A stretch of 64,000 bases of DNA from Chondrosia reniformis (lineage: Eukaryota; Porifera; Demospongiae; Chondrillida; Chondrillidae): NCBI GenBank assembly GCA_947172415.1, contig OX359191.1, positions 4,650,001 to 4,714,000 of the forward strand, given 5' to 3'. A model generated the notes under the pieces. That model had not been told where the DNA came from. It searched no databases and saw only the letters and a program-made list of their open reading frames with translations. The translations under genes were made by a program, and so were the position numbers. Below, piece after piece: positions 12,584 through 25,585 of this stretch (positions are counted from its first letter, which is position 1; the number at the start of each line of letters is the position of its first letter).

Positions 12584-15500
12584 TAGTTGTATAAAATAAT
12601 TGTATGTACTAGTAGGATGTACTAGTTGTATGTACCAGTTGTGTGTACTGGATATGAACCGTTTATAAGTACAAGATGTGAGCACTAGTTGATTGTACTA
12701 ACTATATACTAGTTTTATAAAGTAGATGTATGTCCTAGTTGTATATACTAGTTGAATGTCATAGTCGCATGTACTAGTTAGTTACTAGTTGTGTGAACTT
12801 GTTGTACCTACTAATTTTATATACTGGTTGTATGTACTCTTTGTATGTATATGCTAGTTTTATGTACTAGTTAAATGTACTAGTGTTATATATATACTAG
12901 TTGTATGGTCTAGTTTTTTAGTTGTATGTACTAGTTTTATGTACTATTTGTGTGTACTGTAAGGATGTACTAGTTGTATGTACTAATTGCATGTACTAGT
13001 TGTATGCACTAGTTTTATGAAGTAGTTCTATTTATAATTACTAGTTTTAGGTACTAGTTATATGTAGCAGATATATGTACTATTTGTATCTACTATTTGT
13101 ATGTACTATGTGTAAGAACAATTTATAAGTACCACTTATATGTATATAGTCGTTATATGTTTGTGAACTAGTTATATATACTAGTTGTATGCACTAGTTG
13201 TATGCACCAGTTGTATGAACTAGTTGTACGTACTAATTGTAAATACTAGTTGTATGAACTAGTTGTATGTACTAGTTTTATGAACTAGTTGTATGTACTA
13301 GTTGTATGTACTAGTTGCATGTACTGGTAATATGTACTAGTTAATAGTTGTGGGAACTAGTTGTACGACCTAATTGTATACTAGTTGTATGAACTAGTTG
13401 TTTGTATATAATAGTTGTATGAACTAGTTAAATGTGCTAGTTTTATGTATATATTAGTTGTATGTACTAGTTTCTAGTTTCATATACTAGTTTTATGTAC
13501 TAGTTATATATACTATATGGATGCACTATTCATATGTCCTAGTTATATATTTATGTACTAATTATATGTAGTAGGTGTGTACTAGTTATAGGTCCTAGTT
13601 TCATGTACTCATAGTTGTATGAACTACTTGTATGTACTATATTTATGTACTATTTATATGTACTAGTTATATTTTTAATTATTAGTTATATGTGGTAGAT
13701 GTGTGCACTAGTTATATGTACTAACTGCAAGTACTAGTTGTATGTACTAGTTGTATGGACTAGTACTAGTTATATTTTACTAGTTGTAGGTACTAGTTGT
13801 ATGTACTAGTTGTATGTATATACTAGTTGTATGTACTAGCTATGTACTGGTTGTATGTTCTAGTTGTATGTACTTGTTGTATGTACAAGTGGTAGGTTCT
13901 TGTACTAGTTAAACTAGGTGCTAGGAAGATACTAGTTTTATGTAGTAGATACTAGTTTTATGTACTAGTTGTATGTACTATTTATAATTATTAGGTAAAA
14001 GTGAATGTACTAGTTATATGTATTAGGTGTATGTATTATTTATATGCCCTACTACTTGCATGCACTAGTTGTATGCACTAGTTGTATGTACTAGTCGCAT
14101 TTACTAATTATATTTACTAGTTACTAATTTTATGAATTAGTTGTACCTACTAATTTTATGTACTACTTGTATGTACTAGTATTATGTACCAGTTGTAAGT
14201 ATGCACCGGTTGTATGTACTAGTTAAATGTACTAGTTTTATATATATACTAGTTGTATGTACTAGTTTCTAGTTGTATGTACTATGTGTATGTACTATTC
14301 ATATATACTAGTTATATTTATATGTATTAGTTATATGTAGTAGGTTTGTGTACTTGTTAGATGTACTAGTTGAAAGTAGTAGTTGTAGGTGCTGTTTGAA
14401 TGAACTATTTGTAGGTTATAGTACTAGTTATAATAGGTACTAAGTAGGAATTAGTTGTATGTACTAGTTGTTAGTACTATTTTAACGTACTAGTTGTATG
14501 TGCTAGTTCTATGTACTAGTCCTAGCTATATTTACTAGATGTAAGTACTGGTTGTATGTAGTAGTTGGATGTAGTAGTTGTATGTACTAATTGTTTGTAC
14601 TAATTGTATATACTAGTTGTATGTATATACTAATTGTAAGTACTAGCTATGTCCTAGTTGTATTTATATACTAGTTTGTTGTTTATATAGTAGTTGTATA
14701 TGCTAGTTTTATGTACTCGTTCTATGTACAGGTTGTTTGTACTAGTTATGTACCAGTTGTACGTACTAGTTGTATGTATATACTAGTTGTATGAAGTTGC
14801 TATGTACTAGTTGTATATGCAAGTTGTATGTTCTAGTATTATGATCTAAGTGTATGTACTAGTTTCTAGTTGTGTGTACTAGTTGTATGTACTAGTTGTA
14901 TGTACGTTTTTTATATACTTGTTGTATGTACTAGGTGTATGTATTATTGTTATATTCTAGTTATATGTGTATGTTCTGGTTATATCTAGTAGTTGTATGT
15001 AACAGTTGTATGTACAAGTTGCCTGCACTACGTGTATGCGCTAGCTGTATGTACTAGTTATAGGTTCTAGTACTAGTTATATTAGGTACTAAGTAGGCAT
15101 TAGTTGTATATACTAGTTGTTAATACTACTGTAACGTATTAGTTGTATGTACCAGTTCTATGTCGTAGTACTGGTTATATTTACTAGTTGCAAATTCTGG
15201 TTGTATGTAGTAGTTGGAATAGTTGTATGTACTTATTTCCTGTTCATGTAGTGGTTGTATATACTAGTTATATGTACTAGCTGTATATCCTAGTTGTATG
15301 TACTCGATACTATTTGTATGTACCAATCAAATGTAGTAGTTATATGCACGAGTTGTATGTATTAGTTGTAGGTTCAAGTCCTAGTTATATTAGGTACTAG
15401 GGAGGTGCTAGTTGTATATACTAGATACTAATTGTATGTACTAGTTGCATGAACCAGTTGTGTGTAATTGTACTAGTTGTATGTAATATTTATATGTACT

Positions 15501-18500
15501 ATTTATATGTTTATGTACTAGGTATATGTTCTACTTCTACGTACTAGTTGTATGTGGTAGTTGTTTGTACTAATTGTATGTACTAGTTGTATATACTAGT
15601 TGTATACTGGATATGAACCAGTGGTATGTACAAGATGTATGCCCTAGTTGTTTTAACTAGCTATATACTAGTTTTATGAAGTAGTTTTATGTACTAATTG
15701 TATGTACTAGTTGTATGTCATAGTCGCATGTTCTAGTTATATGTACTAGTTACTGGTTGTGTGAACTAGTTGTACCTACTAATTTTTTGTACTAGTTGTA
15801 TGTACTCTTTGTATATATATACTAGTTTTATGTACTAGTTAAATGTACTAGTGTTATATATATACTAGTTGTATGGACTAGTTTCTAGTTGTATGTACTA
15901 GTTTTATGTACCCGTTCTATGTACTAATTGTATGTACTATTTATAATTACTAGGTATATGTGTATGTACTAGTTGTATGTAGCAGGTGTATGTACTAGTT
16001 ATATGTCCTAGTTGTTTGTACTATATAGTTGTATTTTCTAGTTGAATGTGCTAGTTGAATGTACTAGTGCTATGTACTATTTGTGTGTACTGTTAGGATG
16101 TACCAGTTGAATGTACTAAATGGATGTACTAGTTGTATGCACTAGTTTTATGAAAGAGTTCTATTTATATTTACTAGTTGTAGGTACTACATATATGTAG
16201 CAGATGTATGTACTGTTTGTATCTACTATTTGTATGTACTATGTGTATGAACTATTTATAAGTACCACTTATATGTATGTATTCGTTATATGTTTGTGAA
16301 CTAGTTATATATACTAGTTCTATGCACTAGTTGTATGCACCAGTTGTATGAACTAGTTGTACGTACTAATTGTAAATACTAGTTGTATAAACTAGTTGTA
16401 TGTACTAGTTGCATGTACCTAATTGTAAATACTAGTTGTATGAACTATTTGTTTGTATATAATAGTTGTATGACCTAGTTAAATGTGCTGGTTTTATGTA
16501 TATATTAGTTTTATGTACTAGTTTCCAGTTGCATGTACTAGTTTTATGTACTAGTTATATATACTATATCAATGCACTATTCATATGTACTAGTTATATA
16601 TTTATGTACCAATCATATGTAGTAGGTGTGTACTAGTTATAGGTCCTAGTTTCATATACTCATAGTTATATGAACTACTTGTATGTACTATGTTTATGTA
16701 CTATTTATATGTACTAGTTATATTTTTAATTATTAGTTATATGTGGTAGATGTGTGCACTAGTTATATGTACTAACTGCAAGTACTAGTTGTATGTACTA
16801 GTTGTATGGACTAGTACTAGTTATATTTACTAGTTGTAGGTACTAGTTGTATGTACTAGTTGTATGTATATACTAGTTGTATGTACTAGCTATGTACTGG
16901 TTGTATGTTCTAGTTGTATGTACTTGTTGTATGTACTAGTTTTATGTATATACTAGTTATAAATATAAGCTATGCACTATTTGTATATACAAGTTGTACG
17001 TTCTAGTATTATGTACTCGTTCTATGAACTAGTTGTGTGTACTAGTTTATAGTTGTATGTACTAGTTGCATGTACTAATTGTATGTACTATGTGTATGTA
17101 CTATTTATTAGTGCCAGTTATATGTTTATTTACTGGTTATATGTTTGTGTACTAGTTATATGTACTAGTTGTATGTACTAGCTGTTTGAACTAGTTGTAT
17201 ATACTATTCATAATTACTCGGTATATGTGTATTTATCAGTTATATGTAGTAGATGTATGTACTAGTTTTATGTCCTAGTTATTTGTCCTAGTTGTATGTA
17301 CTACTTCAATGTACTAGTTGTATGTACTAATTGTATATGCCAGGTGTGTGTACTATTTGGTATGTACTAGTTGTATGTACTATTTGTATGTACTAGTTAT
17401 GTACCAGTTGTACGTAATAGTTGTATGTATATACTAGTTGTTAATATTAGCTATGTACTAGATGTATATTCAAGTTGTATGTTCTATATAGAACTATGTA
17501 CTCGTTCTTCGAACTAGTAGTATTTACTAGTTTCTATGTGTATGTACCAGTTGTTGATTCTTGTACTACTTATACTATGTACTAGGTAGGTTCTATTTGT
17601 ATGTACTAGATACTTGTTGCATGTACTAGTTGTATGAACTAGTTTTATGAACTAGTTGTATGTACTGTTTATATATACTATTTACGAGTTTTATGTACAA
17701 GTTGTGTGTAGTAGGTCAATGTACTAGTTGCATGTTTTCGTTACTATTTGTATGTACTAGTTATAAGTACTAACTTTATCTACTAATTGTATGTACAAGT
17801 GGCATGTACTAGTTGCATGTACATATTGTGTATACTAGTTCAATGTACTAGTTGTATGTACTCATTACTAGTTGTTAGTAGTAGTTGTACGTACTGGTTT
17901 TAGGTACTAGTTCCAGTAATATGTACTAGGTTTAGGTACTGATTGTATTTATTAGTTTCAAGTACGATTCGTATGTCCCATTTTCATGAACTAGTTGTAT
18001 GAACTAGTTACTAGTTGTATAATCTAGTTGTATGTACTAGCTGTAAATACTATTTGTATATACTTATTGTATGTACTATGTATGTACTAGTTACTAGTTT
18101 CTAGTTGTATATACTAGTTGTAGGTACTAGATGTATGTACTATGTGTATGTACCAGTTGTTGATTCTTGTACTACCTATACTATGTACTAGGTAGGTTCT
18201 AGTTGTATGTAGTAGATACTTGTTGTATGTACTGTTTATATGTACTAGTTATATGTACCAGTTATATGTACTAGTTATATTTACTAGCTGTCTGTACTAT
18301 TTGTGTGTACTAATTGCATGCACTAGTTGTATGTACTAGTTGTATGTACTTATTGTATGTACTAGGTATGTACTAGTTACTAGTTTCTAGTTGTATATAC
18401 TAGTTGTAGGTACTAGATGGATGTACTATGTGTATGTACCAGTTGTTGATTCTTGTACTACCTATACTATGTACTAGGTAGGTTCTAGTTGTATGTAGTA

Positions 18501-19335
18501 GATACTTGTTGTATGTACTGTTTATATGTACTAGTTATATGTACCAGTTATATGTACTAGTTATATGTACTAGCTGTCTGTACTATTTGTGTGTACTAAT
18601 TGCATGCACTAGTTGTATGTACTAGTTGTATGTACTTATTGTATGTACTAGGTATGTACTAGTTACTAGTTTCTAGTTGTATATACTAGTTGTAGGTACT
18701 AGATGGATGTACTATGTGTATGTACCAGTTGTTGATTCTTGTACTACCTATACTATGTACTAGGTAGGTTCTAGTTGTATGTAGTAGATACTTGTTGTAT
18801 GTACTGTTTATATGCACTAGTTATATGTACCAGTTATATGTACTAGTTATATGTACTAGCTGTCTGTACTATTTGTGTGTACTAATTGCATGCACTATTT
18901 GTATGTGCTAGTCGAATGTAGTAGTTATTTGTACTAGTTAAATGTATAAGAAGGTTGTTATTTTTGTATGTACAAGTTGAATGTATAAGCAGTGTGTTAT
19001 TGTTGTATGTACTAGTTATATGTACTATATAGTTGTATGTACTAATTGCATGTACTGGTTATATGTACTAGTTAATAGTTGTGTGAACTAGTTATACTAG
19101 GTACTAGGAATGAACTAGTTCTATGAACTATTTGTTGTTTTAGTGAACTAGTTTTCTGTACTAGTTGTATGTCATATATTGATGTACTAGTTAAATGTGT
19201 ATGTATTAGTCATATTTAATAGTTATATGTACTAGTAGTATATACTAGTTGTAGGTTCTAGTGCTAATTATACTAGGTACTAGGGAGGTACTAGTTGTAT
19301 ATACTACACAGTAGTTGTAAATACTAGTTATATGT
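12584..19335 (+). repeat. 13-bp satellite, block 3
   Basis: This is a long uninterrupted stretch of the 13-bp array. Segments near 13.2-14.0 kb and 16.3-16.9 kb repeat one another in long order (both contain AATGTGCT and GGTTTTATGTATATATTAG contexts), which is higher-order structure over kilobases. No gene is seen. Confidence 0.93.
18061..18905 (+). repeat. 286-bp higher-order repeat, nearly three copies
   Basis: A block beginning TACTTATTGTATGTACTA starts at 18,061, 18,347 and 18,633, giving a period of exactly 286 bp (22 x 13). The internal landmark TGATTCTTGTACTACC keeps the same spacing. Copies 2 and 3 share GATGGATG where copy 1 has GATGTATG, so the last pair is the youngest. The third copy breaks off near 18,905. 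Confidence 0.9.
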
Positions 19336-20070
19336 GTGGCAGTCGAGGTTAGAAACTCGACTTTATGTCAGGGTTTGGCATTTTAATTTTTTTGCATTTT
19401 TGCAAAAAGAACTATTGGACTATCTTCGCTGAAGGTTTCAAAGCAATACCTTCATTTACGGCAGAGCTAGAGCCTCAGAAGTACCCGCGATTGGACTCCA
19501 GCCATCTCCTTTCATATAATTTGCATAATATTAAGCTATAAAATAGCCGCCGCCACATTCACGGACTATCGGATTTCGTTCCAAAACAGCCCGATCCTGC
19601 ATCGTAATTGGTAAGTTCCTTAGCAATTTACACCACACCGTATTATAAGCAGCATTTTATTCTAAAGCAAAAGATTGACAAGTAGGTAGTTAGCTAGCTA
19701 GCTAGCATTCACTAGCTACGTTATCCTTAAATAGTCTTACTGATGAACGTAAAGCGACATGTACCAAAATGCATGCAGAAAATCATACTCCACCAAGTAG
19801 CTAATACAAGCAGCATAAACAACATGTAGCTACATCTGACAAACCATATAGCTAATGTCACATCTTTGAGCGAGCATATCGTGGTCCAGGAACGTAATAT
19901 TGTCGTCGGTCAAAGACCAAAAGACAGCCCTTTGACTGGACAACATGCTGCAAGTAGTCAAACACGACTTCTGAGAATGCAAACAGTCGAATACTAACGG
20001 ATACTTTGCACACGCCGTTCTCAAAACTAGTATTGCGACATAACGTCGAGTTTCTAACCTTGACTGCCAC
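19336..20070. mobile_element. 735-bp non-autonomous TIR element, ATGT target duplication
   Basis: The ends are near-perfect inverted repeats of about 35 bp: left GTGGCAGTCGAGGTTAGAAA, right TTTCTAACCTTGACTGCCAC. Satellite ATGT directly flanks both ends (19,332-19,335 and 20,071-20,074), and removing the element with one ATGT restores ordinary satellite, so the target duplication is 4 bp. The interior holds a (TAGC) run near 19,690 and no convincing coding frame; the 70-80 codon frames at 19,830-20,072 run into the TIR and resemble nothing known. A 4-bp duplication occurs in Sola, Ginger and Academ-like groups, but no assignment is possible. Confidence 0.88.
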
Positions 20071-21230
20071 ATGTACTATTTATATGTATCTGTTGTATGT
20101 ACTAGTTGTATGTACTACTTATATGTACTCGTTACATTTGTATGTACTGGGTGTATGTACTAGTGGTACATACTATTTATGTGTATTATATATATGTGTA
20201 TGTACTACCTGTATGTACTAGCTGTATTAGCAGGTTGTATCTTTTAATTCTATGTACTAGATATGAACCAGTTGTATGTACAAGATCTATGCAGTAGTTT
20301 TTGTACTAGCTATATACTCGTTTTATGAACTAGTTGTATGTACTATGTGGATGCACTATTTATTTGAACTAGTTACATTTTTATGTATTAGTTATATGTA
20401 GTAGGTGTGTGTACTAGTTATATATACTACTTTAAAGTACTAGTTGTATGTACTAGTTTTATGTACTAGAACTAGCTATATTTACTAGGTTTAGGTACTA
20501 GTTGTATGTACTAGAATTAGCTATATTTACTAGTTTTAGGTACTAGTTGTATGTATTAGTTGTATATAGTGGCTTGATGTTCTAATTGTATGTACAAGTT
20601 CTGTGTACTAGTTGTATGTATATACTAGTTGTATGTACTAGTTGTACGTACAAGTTGTATGTACTAGTTGTATTTACTATTTCTTTGTTCTATTTATATG
20701 TGTGTGAACTAGTTATATGTACTAGTTGTAGCGGTAGCTGTATATACTAGTTGTATTTACTATTTACATTTACTCAGTATACGTGTATGTACTAGTTATA
20801 TGTAGTAGGTTTATGTACTAGTTATATGTCTTGCTTGTATATACTAGTTGCATGCACTAGTTGTATGTATCAGTTGTATGTATCAGTCGCAGTACTAATT
20901 ATATTTATTGGTTACTAATTTTATGAACTAGTTGTGCCTACGAATTTTATGTACTACTTGGATGTACTAGTTGTATGTACTAGTTGTATATATATACCAG
21001 TTGTAGGTACTAGTTTCTAGTTGTATGTACTATGTGTATGTACGATTCATATATACTAATTATATGTTTATGTATTAGTTATATGTAGTAGGTGTGTGTA
21101 CTTGTTATATGTAGTAGGTGTGTGTACTTGTTTTATGTACTAGTTGAAAGTACTAGTTGTATGTGCTAATTGTATGTACACGTTCTGTGTACTAGTTGTA
21201 TGTTTATACTAGTTGTGTGTACTATTTGTA
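20071..21230 (+). repeat. 13-bp satellite, block 4
   Basis: This is ordinary degenerate satellite. Short open frames over 20,006-20,297 merely translate the repeat. Confidence 0.92.
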
Positions 21231-21839
21231 CGAGTGTTCAAGTATCTTGGTGTGCTTCTAAACGATACCCTAACTTGGAGTGATCATGTTGACATGATCT
21301 GTAGAAAAGTAAGCTGTCGTCTCAACCTTCTTCGTAGGCTCTCTTGGTTTCTTCCTCGCTCTCTCCTCCTCACTTATCTTAAATCATACATCCTTCCCCA
21401 CTTTGACTATTGTGATGTCGTCTGGTCTGGCTGTACTCAAGATGAATCTTGCCGCTTGGAATCGCTGCTGAACTTTGGTTGCAAGATTGTGCTTCATAGA
21501 CGTCGTGACTCTTCTTCCACTGCTGCTCTTCAAGAAATTGGATTAACGACCTTGAGAAGAAAACTTCATATGGCTCAGTGTATGTTTTGCAGCCTATCCT
21601 CTCAGGCTCCACCTTATCTGTCTCGGCTCTTCTCTTATGTTTCTTGCCACCATAACACTCGCTCCTCTTCCACTTCCCAACTTAATCTTCCCTTGGTCAG
21701 GTCTTCATTCGGACAGAGGGCATTCAGTTTTGCCGGTGCTTCCCTCTGGCGCAGCCTACCTACAGCCATTTGTGCAACACCTAACCTCAGTCTTAACAAT
21801 TTTACGGAACAATGGAAATGTTTTTATTCTAATGCATGA
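21231..21839 (+). pseudogene. Reverse transcriptase C-terminal fragment (CR1/L2-like LINE)
   Basis: About 202 codons stay open from the truncation point to a stop at 21,839; the ATG at 21,213 belongs to satellite and is not a real start. The protein opens with FKYLGVLLNDTLTWSDHV, the thumb-proximal region following the palm of CR1/L2-type reverse transcriptases. It continues with LPHFDYCDVVWSGC and LTTLRRKLHMAQCMF, which are usual in the C-terminal tail of these ORF2 proteins. The endonuclease domain and the catalytic palm with its YxDD motif are absent, so it cannot be active. The frame is undamaged over its remaining length, which suggests a fairly young insertion. Confidence 0.85.
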
Positions 21840-22023
21840 GCGACAATTTGTATTATGTAACAATATTCACACAAGCGAATTGACAATTCTATTTTATTAA
21901 TTTATTTATTTATTATTTATTTATTGTACATATTGTTGTTTTTGTAATGGGTGCCTTTGTAGTAGCCTAAGGCTATTGGCCCCCCCAATTTAAATAAGAT
22001 TTCCTGATATCCTGATATCCTGA
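21231..22023 (+). mobile_element. 5'-truncated CR1/L2-like LINE with octamer 3' tail
   Basis: Non-satellite DNA starts abruptly at CGAGTGTTCAAG, inside a reverse transcriptase reading frame, and ends in repeats of TCCTGATA (22,000-22,023). A short 3' untranslated region contains an AT-rich ATTTATTTATT stretch and a CCTAAGGCTATTGG motif. Severe 5' truncation with a short microsatellite tail in place of poly(A) is the usual state of CR1/L2-clade insertions. I cannot read a clean target duplication, so a deletion at the target or later rearrangement is likely. Confidence 0.85.
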
Positions 22024-25000
22024 AGTAAGAAGGAACTCGTTCTATATACTATTTGTGTTGTTTGTTTAAACTAATTTTAAGTACACATTGTATGTACTAG
22101 TTGAATGTACTAGTTGTAGGTTCAAGTCCTAGTTATATTAGGTACTAGGGAGGTGCTAGTTGTATGTACTAGATACTAATTGTATGTACTAGTTGTATGT
22201 ACCAGTTGTGTGTAATTGTACTAGTTGTATGTTCTATTTATATCTACTATTTATATGTTTATGTACTAGGTATATGTTCTACTTGTAAGAACTAGCTGTA
22301 TGTGGTAGTTGTATGTACTAATTGCATTTACTTGTTGTATGTACTACTTATATGTACTAGTCGTATGTACTAGTTGTATGTACTACTTATATGTACTAGT
22401 TGTATGTACTAGTTGTATGTATTACTTATATGTACTCGTTACATTTGTATGTACTGGGTGTATACTAGTTGTTTGTACTAGTTATATATACTAGTTGTAC
22501 GTACTATTTATATGTATTATACATATGTGTATGTACTAGGAATATGTACTACTTGTATGTACTAGCTGTATTAACTGGTTGCATGTACTAATTCTATGTA
22601 CTAGTTGTAGGTACTAGTTGTATGTACTAGATATGAACCAGTTGTATGTACAAGATGTATACACTAGTTCTTTGTAATAGTTATATACTTTTTTATGAAC
22701 TAGTTGTATGTCCTAGTTGTTTGCGCTAGTTGTACGTACGAGTTGAATGTACTAGTTGTATTTTCAAGTATTATGTACTCGTTCTATGAATTAGTTGTAT
22801 GTACATGTTTCTAGTTGTATATACTAGTTGTATGTACTATTTGTATGTACTAGTTTTATGTACTAGGTGTATGTACTATTTTTATGTACTAGTTATATCT
22901 GTATGTACTCGCTATATGTAGTAGTTGTATGTACCAGTTGTATGTACTAGTTTCCTGTACTTTTTGTATATGCTAGCCGTATGTACTAATTGTAGGTTAT
23001 AGTACTACTTATAGTTGTGTGTATATACTAGTTTGTTATTTATGTAGTAGTTGTATATGCTCGTTTTATGTACTCGTATTATGTACAAGTTGTATGTACT
23101 AGTTATGTACCAGTTGAACGTACTAGTTGAATGTATATACTAGTTGTGTGTAGTTGCTATGTACTAGTTGTGTATACAAGTTGTATGTTCTAGTATTATG
23201 CACCCATTTAATGAACTAGGTGTATGTACTAGTCTCTAGTTGTATGTATTAGTTGTATGTACTAGTTGTATGTACGTTTTGTATGTACTTGTTGTATGTA
23301 CTAGGTGTATGTACTATTTTTATATACTAGTTATATGTGTATGTACTGATTATATGTAGTAGTTGTATGTTACAGTTGTATGTACAAGTTGCCTGTACTA
23401 CGTGTATGCGCTAGCTGTTTGTACTAGTTGTAGGTTCTAGTACTAGTTATATTAGGCACTAAGTAGGCATTAGTTGTATGTACTAGTTGTTAGTACTACT
23501 TTAACGTATTAGTTGTATGTACTAATTATATGTATTAGTTGTATGCACTAGTTGTATGCATATACTAGTTGTTTGTAGTAGCTATGTACTAGTTGTATCT
23601 ACAAGTGTCCTGTTAATGTAGTAGTTGTATATACTAGTTGAATGTACTATCTGTATATACTAGTTGTATGTACTCAATACTATATGTGTGTACCAATCAA
23701 ATGTAGTATTTATATGTACTAGTTGTATGTGTTAGTTGTATGTACTAGTGACTAATTGTATGTACTAGTTGTATGTACTACTTTTTGAACTAGTTGTGGG
23801 TTCTAGTACAAGTTATACTAGGAAATAGGAAGAAACTCGTTCTATATACTACTTGTTTTCTTGTTTGAACTAGTATTATGTACTAATTGTATGAACTAGT
23901 TGTAGGTTCAAATCCTAGTTATATTAGGTACTAGGGAAGTGCTAGTTGTATGTACTAGATACTAATTGTGGGTACTAGTTGTGTGTACCAGTGGTGTGTA
24001 TTTGTACTAGTTGTATGTACTATTTATATGTTTATGTAATAGGAATATGTACTTCTTGCATATACAAACCACATGTGCTGGTTGTATGTACTAATTGTAT
24101 TTACTTGTTGTATGTACTAATACTAGTTATATTTACTAGTTGAAGGTGCTAGTTGTATGTACAGGTTGTATGTACTAGTTATAAATTCCTAGTTGTTTGT
24201 CCTAGTTGTATGTACTAGTTGAATCTACTAGTTGAATGCACTAGTTACTAGTTGTATGAACTAGTTGTACGTACTAATTGTAAATACTAGTTGTATGAAC
24301 TAGTTGTATGTACTAGTTTTATGAACTAGTTGTATGTACTAGTTGTATGTACTAGTTGTATGTACTGGTTTTATGTACTAGTTAATAGTTGTGTTAACTA
24401 GTTGTACGACCTAATTGTAAATACTAGTTGTATGAACTAGTTAAATGTACTAGTGTTATGTATTTATTATTTGTATGTACTAGTTTCTAATTGCATTTAC
24501 TAGTTTTATGTGCTAGTTATATATACTATATGGATGCAATATTCATATGTCTTAGTTATATATTTATGCACTAATTATATGTAGCAGGTGTGTACTAGTT
24601 GTAGGTCCTAGTTTTATGTACTCATTCTATGTACTAGTAGTTTTATGAACTACTTGTATGTACTATGTTTATGTACTATTTATATGTACTAGATTAGTTT
24701 TTATGTATTAGTTATATGTGGTAGATGTGTGTACTAGTTATATTTACTAGTTGTAGGTAGTAGTTGTATGCACTAGTTGTATGTATATACTAGTTGTATG
24801 TTCTAGCTATGTACTGGTTGTATGTTCTAGTTTTATGTACTAGTTGTATGTACAAGTGGTAGGTCCTTGTACTAGTTATACTAGGTGCTAGGAAGGTCCT
24901 AGTTGTATGTACTAGTTGTATATACTACTTGAATGTACATTTTATAATTATTAGGTAAAAGTGTATGTACTGGTTATATGTAGTAGGTGTATGTACTATT

Positions 25001-25466
25001 TATATGTATTATTTAAATATCCTAGTTGTTTTTCCAAAGTTGTGTGTAGTAGTTATGTACTAGCTTAATATACAAGTTGTACGTTCCAGTATTATGTACT
25101 CATTCTGTGAGGTAGTTGTATATACTAGTTTTATGTACTAGTTTTATGTACTAGTTTTATGCACTAGTTGTATGCACTAATTGTATGCACTAGTTGCGGG
25201 TACGATTTGGTATGTACTAGTTATATGTACTAATTGTATGTACTAATTGTTTTTACTAATTGTATGAACTAGTTGTATTCACTAGTTTTATGTACTAGTC
25301 CTAGTTATATTTAGTTGTTTTATGTACTAGCTGCATGTAAAAGTTGTATGTAATAGTTGTATGTACTAATTGTTTGTTCTATTTGTATTTACTAGTTGTA
25401 TGTACTAGTTATGTACCAGTTGTATGTACTAGTTGTATGTATATAGTAGGTATAAATAATAGTTAT
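22024..25466 (+). repeat. 13-bp satellite, block 5
   Basis: The array resumes after the LINE tail. The stretch 22.3-22.5 kb has unusually regular units alternating ACTAGTTGTATGT with ACTTATATGT. No gene is seen; the 61-codon frame at 22,309-22,494 is repeat translation (VLVVCTSCMYYLY). Confidence 0.92.
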
Positions 25467-25585
25467 GTGGAATTCCCAGAAACGGATGTCTGACCCAGTG
25501 GAGAAGAAGATGAAAGAAGGGAAAAGAAGGAAGAAAAGACTCCTGTATCTTCATCTAAAACTCTCTTTAGGTTTAGTTCCCTATA
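25467..25585 (+). mobile_element. Short hammerhead-like element, copy B (fragment)
   Basis: About 119 bp match copy A from its GTGGAATTCCCAGAAAC core to TTTAGTTCCCTATAG. The 5' boundary falls inside the hammerhead-like stem II, so CTGATGA is missing. The cleavage-site region is retained as ATGTCTGACCCAGTGG, which helps define the ancestral form. Satellite flanks both sides. Confidence 0.75.

Noticed and set aside
19830-20072. 70-80 codon minus-strand frames in the 735-bp element
   Set aside because: They run through the terminal inverted repeat, overlap each other in different frames and have no recognisable motif.
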